A DNA stretch of 64,000 nt from the NCBI RefSeq assembly GCF_048544455.1, contig NC_133538.1, positions 39,691,969 through 39,755,968 on the forward strand. The letters are read 5' to 3'. This DNA comes from Silene latifolia (Eukaryota; Streptophyta; Magnoliopsida; Caryophyllales; Caryophyllaceae). A program made the position numbers and the translations under genes. The notes under the pieces are model-generated. The model saw nothing but the letters and a program-made list of their open reading frames with translations. It made no database searches and was not told the origin of the DNA. Of this stretch, positions 57,761 to 64,000 are shown one piece after another; position 1 is the first letter of the stretch, and each line of letters opens with the position of its first letter.

Positions 57761-59895
57761 TTTACTCGTCCTCGAGTAAACTAAATGCAAACTAATGGAA
57801 CGGAAAAGATAACTCAGAGCTAGCTACAAATGCCCACTTAAACCAATTTAATGCAAGCAAACTAACACTTATAGCAAACAGTCAAATGCAAACGAGTTGT
57901 AAGATGTTTATAATAAAGCTGAACCGTCGACCTTGCAAAACCTTTAATAATGGACTCTCACGGGTCACTCTTCTCTCATGAAGCAAAGGGTGAACATATA
58001 TATATAAGAGAGAAAGAAAAATAGTCGCTCACCTAGACTACGACCCACATTAACATGCATGCAACTAATATGATAGACAATTCTAGCTACCGTACACACA
58101 TTCCAACCAAACAAGGTCCTGTCACAGCCGAGGGCTTACAAAAATATGGTAAAGTGAGGCAATGGGTAAGAAAAGGCAAAACATTTATGGGAATGTGTGG
58201 CTATAGGTGATCAAGCTAGTACCTAAACAAAACCAAATGACAGCATCCATTCTCACTCAATTATGAATTAAGCATAGTACCCTTCATTTGGCACAGAACT
58301 CACCAAACCAAACTGAAAATACTCCTCAAATGATATAGATAAAGCATAGGAGTGAAACCGTCTCATCAAACAACATCTTTTTTTCGAAATCTTATCTTTC
58401 TATTTTTTTTCGGTTTCTTCTTTTCTTTTCTTTTTCCGAATTCCTTTTTCAAATTCTTTTTTTTTTTTCATTTTTCATGTCTTTTTTTCTTTTTCACGTT
58501 TTTTTTTCATCATCCTCCCTTTCTTCATAAATTACCAACTCGGAATCATCAAATACAAGCCAAACTTGGCACAATGAAAAATATACCGCAAAAAACATAC
58601 ACTAACTAGCTTGATAAGGCAGGCTAAATTTGGAATGTAGTTAAGGGTCAACAGGCAAATTTGGCTAATGTGGAGTTAAATGGGTAAGAATGAAAGAAAG
58701 GGAAATTGTAAGCACCTCCCTGCATGTGACACCAACCACTAACCTGAATGTATGTAGGCAAAAAGCAATTGAATTTCATATACGTGCAAATTGATGAACA
58801 TGTTATGTAAGGAGTAACTACTCACAATCCTACATGAAACCGGTCACAAATGAAACCAGTTTATAAGGCTCTAAATCCTTAGAAATATATAAGTAGGTTG
58901 CCAAAATTTCAGGTCAAGTCTATTCGTTCAGCTAAATTTAAATATTAACTCGTAAATATGCAAAAGACAAAGCTAAAAAGAATAATAGTTTATTGCAAGG
59001 CTTAAGCAGAAAGACAAATTATAGTGCACTATCATCATTGAAATCTACCGTTCCAACTCAACCTATATGCTAAATAAACGTGAATTTTTTTTTCAATTTT
59101 TACCAATTTTTCAATTTTTATGAGATTTTTCAATTTTATATGAAAATAAACAACAATGCATACAAAAATTAAACGTGACAACAGAAATGCAATAAAACAA
59201 CATGCAGACACAGATATGGATGTATAACCTCCCCAAACCAAACCGTACATTGCCCTCATTGTACCAAAACATAGAAAGGAAATGCAAACTAAAGGACGAA
59301 GAGAATAAATACGGAAATCTTACAAGATACATGAAAGAGGGACCTCCCCAAACCAGCCATGAACATGGGAGGTTGCTAAAGGCCCGGAATACCGTCACAT
59401 GAAGCTAATCCAAGTCAAAAACACTCGATGGCACTCGAACAGTGGTCGATCGAGTGGGTTGGGCATCCAAAACTGCTCGATCGAAAGGAAATTAGGTCGA
59501 TCGAGTAGTTCTCTCTTTGCAGTGCTCGATCGAGTAGAAAACCGCTCGATCGAGAGGATTTATCAGCAAAAGTGCTCGATCGAGTACAAAAAGTACTCGA
59601 TCGAGTGATCCTCGATGTGTTCCTCGCAAAACGCAATAAAAAAAAAATTTAAACTAACAAAATAAACATACTGATATAGGTTTATGGTATGAAAACCATT
59701 TATTACAACTGAAATGAAATAAAAATGCAAAATAAAAACTCTGGGTTGCCTCCCGGGTAGCGCTAGCTTCAGTTAGGTCCCAACTCGACCTTCTTTTTCT
59801 TCGAGCCTCTAAACAAATCATAATCAAAATACTTCAAAGCGCGCAAAGATTAAATCATAAATCTGCGCATGTGCTACACAGAAATGTAAGTAGCA
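57761..59895 (-). other. Athila-2 region between gag and 3' LTR
   Basis: Non-coding. In plus coordinates it has a long T/C-rich tract (58377-58530), two extra PPT-like copies (59228-59245, 59342-59356) and a second palindrome cluster (59420-59615). It ends with a GGGTTGCCTCCCGGGTAGCG block (59743-59762). On the minus strand that block reads GGGAGGCAACCC, which I recall as a recurrent Athila motif. No pol or env-like frame. Confidence 0.7.
59420..59615 (-). repeat. CTCGATCGAG palindrome cluster, internal (7 cores)
   Basis: Seven TCGATCGA cores plus degenerate copies, 20-35 bases apart, upstream of the gag stop on the plus-strand map. Confidence 0.9.
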
Positions 59896-61101
59896 TCACA
59901 GTGGAATAAAGAAATAGGAAATAAAATTGTACAACCGTTTAAGCCTAACAAATTTCCTCTGTGAGCTCCTAAATTTATCCACATAATAAAGGAGCGCAGG
60001 AGCAATTGACAATAAATTAGGGCTCCGTTTTAGATTAACGAAATTGAAACGATAAGGACGGCGAAAAATTGTTAAATTACGCGTCCACATGTGAGAGGGT
60101 ATATTATTGAAATACGAAACATGAGTGAAATGAGGCATTATACTATTCAAACAAACAATAATAGAATAATCGTTTACTACCTCGGGTTGGTTGCTCTCAA
60201 CGATGGAATCATAGATAAAGGAATTTAATACCTCTTCCGTGCTAGGAGCAATTACCGACTCAACTGTCCTTTCGTCACCCTTCTCAGTGGATTTCGTCCC
60301 GTAAATCGTAGCCTCAAGTGCATCCAACTCGGCCTTAAATAGGGGCGACTCACCGTATCCATTATCATCATCAAAATTGTCGTCTAAAATGAACCCAAGC
60401 AACAAATCATTGCTCTCGCTGGCCAACTCATTCGATCGAGTAGAATTATTACTCAATCGAGGACTTCCCTCCTGATTTTCACTCGATCGAGTGCTTTGAA
60501 CCACTCGATCAAACAACTTTTCTGGAAATTCACTCGATCGACTAATATAAGTCACTCGATCAAGTGATTCTTCCTGTACAGCGCTGAAATCCTCGTGTAA
60601 GGCAGTGAAATATGATAGAAATTCGTCATCCGAGTCATAAAAATCATCCTCAGTATTGGGCAACACGGTTTCTTCATGGGGAAAACCGCTCTCAGTAAAG
60701 TACACCTCATCTGGTTGCCTACTATCCGACTTAGCAGCTAGCTGAGCTATTTGTGACTCCAGCTGAATGAATTGAGCTTCCATACGTCTATCACTCTCTT
60801 GCCTTTTGGATGCAAGTATTTCCAACAAAGATTTCAGCTCCGCAATCTCTTCTTTCTGTATATCAGGAGGATCTTGTTGCGGCGGCCATTGATAGGGTGG
60901 ATGTGGCGGCACAACTACAGCTGCTTGACTAACTCGACTGCGCTGCTGGAACGCGTAAACTTCGTCATTTTCTGCCATGCAAAAGGCTGCATTGTGCTCA
61001 GCAGCACCACATCTACCACAGTGAATCACCTGATGCGCCATATAATGGAACATAGGTGACAGGTCAAAGGTACTCAAGCCTTCTTTTTGACGATCTTTCA
61101 C
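59896..61101 (-). CDS. Athila-2 gag-like protein, open frame of 401 codons
   Basis: The open frame begins at a GTG (61101) right after an in-frame TAG. The first ATG is at 61053 (MFHYMAHQ), so the real protein may be 16 residues shorter. A CCHC knuckle CGRCGAAEHNAAFC (residues about 33-46) and a coiled-coil-like stretch (EIAELKSLLEILASKRQESD and on, about residues 84-125) match the C-terminal half of Athila gag. The usual N-terminal capsid part is missing. Residues about 130-400 are acidic, then basic, and match nothing I recognise. Residues about 180-235 are written by CTCGATCGAG palindromes (STRSSE, SRSSE). It is intact in frame, unlike every pol here. Confidence 0.75.
   Translation of the reverse strand: MKDRQKEGLSTFDLSPMFHYMAHQVIHCGRCGAAEHNAAFCMAENDEVYAFQQRSRVSQAAVVVPPHPPYQWPPQQDPPDIQKEEIAELKSLLEILASKRQESDRRMEAQFIQLESQIAQLAAKSDSRQPDEVYFTESGFPHEETVLPNTEDDFYDSDDEFLSYFTALHEDFSAVQEESLDRVTYISRSSEFPEKLFDRVVQSTRSSENQEGSPRLSNNSTRSNELASESNDLLLGFILDDNFDDDNGYGESPLFKAELDALEATIYGTKSTEKGDERTVESVIAPSTEEVLNSFIYDSIVESNQPEVVNDYSIIVCLNSIMPHFTHVSYFNNIPSHMWTRNLTIFRRPYRFNFVNLKRSPNLLSIAPALLYYVDKFRSSQRKFVRLKRLYNFISYFFIPL
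60430..60570 (-). repeat. CTCGATCGAG palindromes inside the gag frame
   Basis: Three perfect TCGATCGA cores and at least three degenerate ones, coding for Arg-Ser-Ser / Ser-Thr-Arg-Ser words on the minus strand. Confidence 0.8.
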
Positions 61102-61235
61102 CTAGAACTGTCTAGGTAGTACCTGTAAGGCCTATCAAAACAGCACTAAAGAAAAAGATTAGAACGGCCTCAAGGGAAAAATCCCCTGAGGCTAAAAAAA
61201 ATGCATGTAATTAAACAAATAAATAAATAGTTTCC

Positions 61236-61253
61236 TCCCCGGCAACGGCGCCA
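61236..61253 (-). other. Athila primer-binding site
   Basis: On the minus strand TGGCGCCGTTGCCGGGGA, five bases from the 5' LTR end. Confidence 0.92.
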
Positions 61254-61258
61254 AAATT

Positions 61259-62636
61259 TGATACGGTCGTTATGTACCAAAAATAAAATACCTAAATATA
61301 ACTAACAGAAGCTAGCGATAAGTAGGGTCGATTTCCACAGGGAGGCGGTTTACTATATACTTGTCTATTCGGTCTGTCTAATGTCACAAGTTGGGGGTTT
61401 GAAATGTTCTGACTAAACTAATAGAATTAAGGCAAGAGGAAATAATGAAGAAATACAGGGGTAAATCAGATAAAAGAAAGAAATATGCTAGGAATCGGCC
61501 TACCGTGGCAGCTACACTATCGGGTTAACTGAGTCGATTAAATTATTGATAAGAAGAGCGAGGTCGTCACCTTTCGGTCTCTAAACCTACGATTATACCC
61601 TTTCGGTCTCTAATCGCCCTAGGGTCTCCCTAACTTAGCTTCCGCCCTAATTAGGTATCACCTATTTTAATTAAGCAAGCCTTCTCTTCCAATCTTTCGA
61701 TCCAGGTCGGGGGTAACTAATTAATTGGTCTCCTGCATGCATTCATTCAACCTAATCACAATTATATTGCTTTATACAATTCTTGTCGGAAAACTAATCT
61801 AATCATGTCGATCCTAACATATTGCTACCACGGTTTCCCTAGTCCTAACATATTAAAGGAATTAGCTAGACATAATTAAATAAAGAACATAAATAATAAA
61901 GAGAGGAAGAGAAATCAACATTAAATTAAAGAGGAAAAAGGGAGAGAAATTTTACTGAAATAATCCGGAATTAAGGAAGAACAAAGTAGCAGGAACAATG
62001 TATTAGAGCAAAGATAACGTCTGACAGTGTCAGTTGATAAGGAGAGAGTTTACAAAAGACTTCTCCCTTCCTATTCATAAGAAAATAGGAATTATTTAAC
62101 CTAATGACGGAAATAAACTAGAAAGCCCAAGCCCGTAGACGAATCCACTCGATCGAGTGGATTTAAACTACTCGATCGAGCAAACTCAGGCTCAAACCGC
62201 TCGATCGACCAAAAGAAGTGCTCGATCGACTAAACACTAATATGAAGCTGGTCGATCGACCAACTAAAGTACTCGATCGACTTATTACTTGACCTAAAAC
62301 CACTCGATCGACCAGTTAAGTACTCGATCGAGTGGATCTTGACTTCAGCAGCTACAAAATCTTGTTAGTGAAGCTTTGACTTGTCCTTTTAGCTCCCGAA
62401 ATGGCTTCACGCATCTCAAGACAACTATATTTCCGCTGCAAATTTACTCTTCCTCCAAATGCATGCAAATCGGACGGTAAAAGGCTTGATTTCACTACTT
62501 TCTGGTCCATTCCTGCAATTAAGACAAAATAAACCAAAGTAGCATATTCGGGGCATTTCGTAGCATAAAACTATGATAATGGCATGGAAATACGTGCATA
62601 AATAGACCAAAAAGACTATATAAAATGCACGTATCA
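61259..62636 (-). repeat. Athila-2 5' LTR
   Basis: 1378 bp. Eight TCGATCGA cores (62148-62338) against seven in the other LTR; the extra unit accounts for the 31 bp length difference. Confidence 0.93.
62148..62338 (-). repeat. CTCGATCGAG palindrome cluster, 5' LTR (8 cores)
   Basis: Eight cores in U3, 70-260 bases upstream of the TATA position on the minus strand. Confidence 0.9.
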
Positions 62637-62641
62637 AGGCA
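62637..62641. repeat. Target site duplication AGGCA (right)
   Basis: Second copy of the Athila-2 duplication; see 56390-56394. Confidence 0.93.
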
Positions 62642-64000
62642 CAGCATAAACTGCGTCCTCTGGAAGAGGCGCATCAGTTTATGCGACTGTTCTCGAGTTG
62701 GATTCTGACTGTGAAAGTTAGACCCGCGGGTTGTTAATGTTCGTTAGTTATTTAATGTCGATTATTGGTATATAACTCGAGTAGAAGTGATTTAATCATA
62801 TTACATGCGTATGGAACCGTCATAAAGCGATAAAAGACGAACAAAACAATACAAGTTATGGTTATTCTACGATGTCGGAATTTATTTATATACAAAACTT
62901 GAATTAAAGACGGTTGAAAGCAAAAGAAAACAAAATATGAAAAATAAAGAGAAATATGTACAAAGACGAATTCAAGGGACTTGATATGGTTAAATCGAGT
63001 CTCTAAAATCTGGGTTTGAATAAGTGACGAAACCCGCAAATATCGAATTATAAGGGATTGAAGCCGAAAAAAAGGTTGAAAAAGATTCATAAAAACTAAT
63101 TTGAAAATTATTAGGTGAAATAAGGGAAAGAACGAAGAAAGAAAAATAAAAGACGAAAGCAACAAAAACCCGAGAAAGAAGAAGTGTAGCAACTGAAGGC
63201 AGCCTCTGGAAGAGGCGCAGCAGATGTTGCGGCCTTTCCAGAAGGTGCATCAGTTGATGCGATTATTTCCCACGCCGTTTCTCTGTTGTTTCCGTCAAAG
63301 GGTTTTAAAAAGTGATTTAAAAATTGTTTTGAGGATGCTTATGACATAAATTCTTACATTAATTATAATATAGAATATAAATACAGAATTAAGATGGGAT
63401 TTTACACCCTCAGACTTACATGTTAGCGTCGCGAGATCTAACTAAATCGGTTTTTAGTGGTAACTCGACTCGATTTTATATAAATATGAAGGTGCCCTTA
63501 AAAAAGGATTTTAAAAGATTGATTAATTGATTGTGTAGTGGTCAAATTGGTCGGTCATGCAAACGTGACTGATACTCAGAATGATCTGAGCTTATGTGGT
63601 CGATTGATCAAGCACGTAGGCGTCGAAAGCTTAGAGCAAGGTCTAGAATGCAAAGAGAGAAGAGAAGGGCGGACACTCGCGTGAAGAATATGTGAGGCGA
63701 AGGCCTCTATTTATACTAAACACACGGAGGAATTATGGTAAGAATAGGATACGGAAGGAAAGATCCGGAAACAACCGACTTAGTTGAAACACGTAAATTT
63801 GGACAAAAAGAAAGCCTTGAGAAAAGGCGCACCAGGTGCTGCGCTCCTTAGAAGAGGCGCAGTACTTACTGCGTCCTTTCTCGGGTTGGATTCCTTTGCT
63901 CGAGAAAACGCATTTGAAAGCCTGTCGTATTTTAGGCATAACTTTCTCTACAAGACTCGTATTAAGGTGATTTCGGTGGCGTTGGAAATCTAAAAGAAAT
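62642..64000 (-). repeat. Tat element 5' LTR, remaining part, runs off window
   Basis: It matches 42285-43650 of the 3' LTR, with all three hairpin modules (62637-62690, 63198-63266, 63815-63885) and the TATA box at 63707-63715. By comparison with the 3' LTR about 450 bases are missing at the right edge. Confidence 0.88.

Larger units (their letters stand above)
56395..62636 (-). mobile_element. Athila-2: Athila-like element without pol, minus strand
   Basis: 6242 bp, TSD AGGCA, LTRs of 1347 bp (left, 3') and 1378 bp (right, 5'). LTR ends are TGATACG...CGTATCA, a 7 bp inverted repeat. An Athila PBS lies next to the right LTR, a gag-like ORF follows, then a repeat- and pyrimidine-rich stretch to the PPT. 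No protease, RT or integrase was found, so it depends on other elements. LTRs differ at a few percent plus a 31 bp unit. It carries at least 25 TCGATCGA cores, where about 0.1 would be expected by chance in 6.2 kb. It is inserted in the 5' LTR of the Tat element. Confidence 0.92.
41333..64000 (-). mobile_element. Minus-strand Tat-type element with gag but no visible pol
   Basis: The 3' LTR is at 41333-44103, the PPT at 44104, and a long 3' non-coding region at 44118-47623. The gag is at 52625-54263, the leader at 54264-55500, and the PBS at 55501-55520. The 5' LTR runs from 55522 past the window end, split by Athila-2. A LINE interrupts it at 47638-52475. No protease, RT, RNase H or integrase motif was seen between the LTRs, so it fits the gag-only class (often called TR-GAG) and would need enzymes from a partner. 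The LTR copies differ by substitutions and sizeable indels, so it is old. Confidence 0.85.

Noticed and set aside
58352..58609. 85-codon Phe-rich plus-strand frame
   Set aside because: Product of a T/C-rich tract in Athila-2; low complexity, antisense to the element.

Overview
The window is plant nuclear DNA made almost entirely of nested retrotransposons. The evidence is Ty1/copia, Athila-type and Tat-type Ty3 polyproteins and LTRs, a plant L1-type LINE, plant-type primer-binding sites, and a 3 kb block that looks like plant mitochondrial DNA. I found no intact host protein gene and no tRNA or rRNA gene. A dicot seems likely, but the species cannot be read from this sequence. All coordinates, repeat alignments and divergence counts were made by eye.

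Region 1 (1-16509) is an old, decayed Copia element whose 5' LTR lies left of the window. Its gag-pol is split by a younger relative, Copia A (2600-11825: LTRs of 1270 bp each, about 1% divergent, TSD GAAAC). Region 2 (16510-20466) is unrecognised AT-rich sequence with a duplicated 235 bp segment and a GA microsatellite, then two Ty3-type LTR remnants. Region 3 (20467-30584) is another Ty3-type LTR remnant interrupted by Copia B (21235-30198, TSD ATTAG). Region 4 (30585-36358) is a plus-strand Tat-like LTR. It holds the mitochondrial-like block (about 32165-35330), which includes a 22-codon nad2-like piece fused to unrelated sequence.

Region 5 starts with Athila-1 (36359 onward, plus strand: LTR, PBS, decayed gag, protease, start of RT). 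Its RT is cut at 41332/41333 by a minus-strand Tat element that runs past the right edge of the window. That Tat element has a gag but no visible pol. It contains a nearly full-length LINE (47638-52475, 14 bp TSD) and, inside its 5' LTR, a minus-strand Athila-like element without pol (Athila-2, 56395-62636, TSD AGGCA). The order of insertion follows from which element interrupts which.

The most unusual signals are non-coding. (a) Both Tat LTR families carry three short clusters of GC-rich hairpins at similar LTR positions but with unrelated sequences; in one family the stem bases co-vary. (b) Athila-2 holds at least 25 copies of the TCGATCGA core, clustered just upstream of the LTR TATA box, near the 3' end, and inside the gag frame; related palindromes occur in other LTR remnants here. 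(c) Two diverged Copia elements share a pair of leader hairpins with a common loop and base-pair-preserving changes. (d) Three Copia elements share a U3 block and a 3' non-coding hairpin. Every recognisable pol copy is broken by stops, frameshifts or deletions, so nothing here looks able to move on its own.
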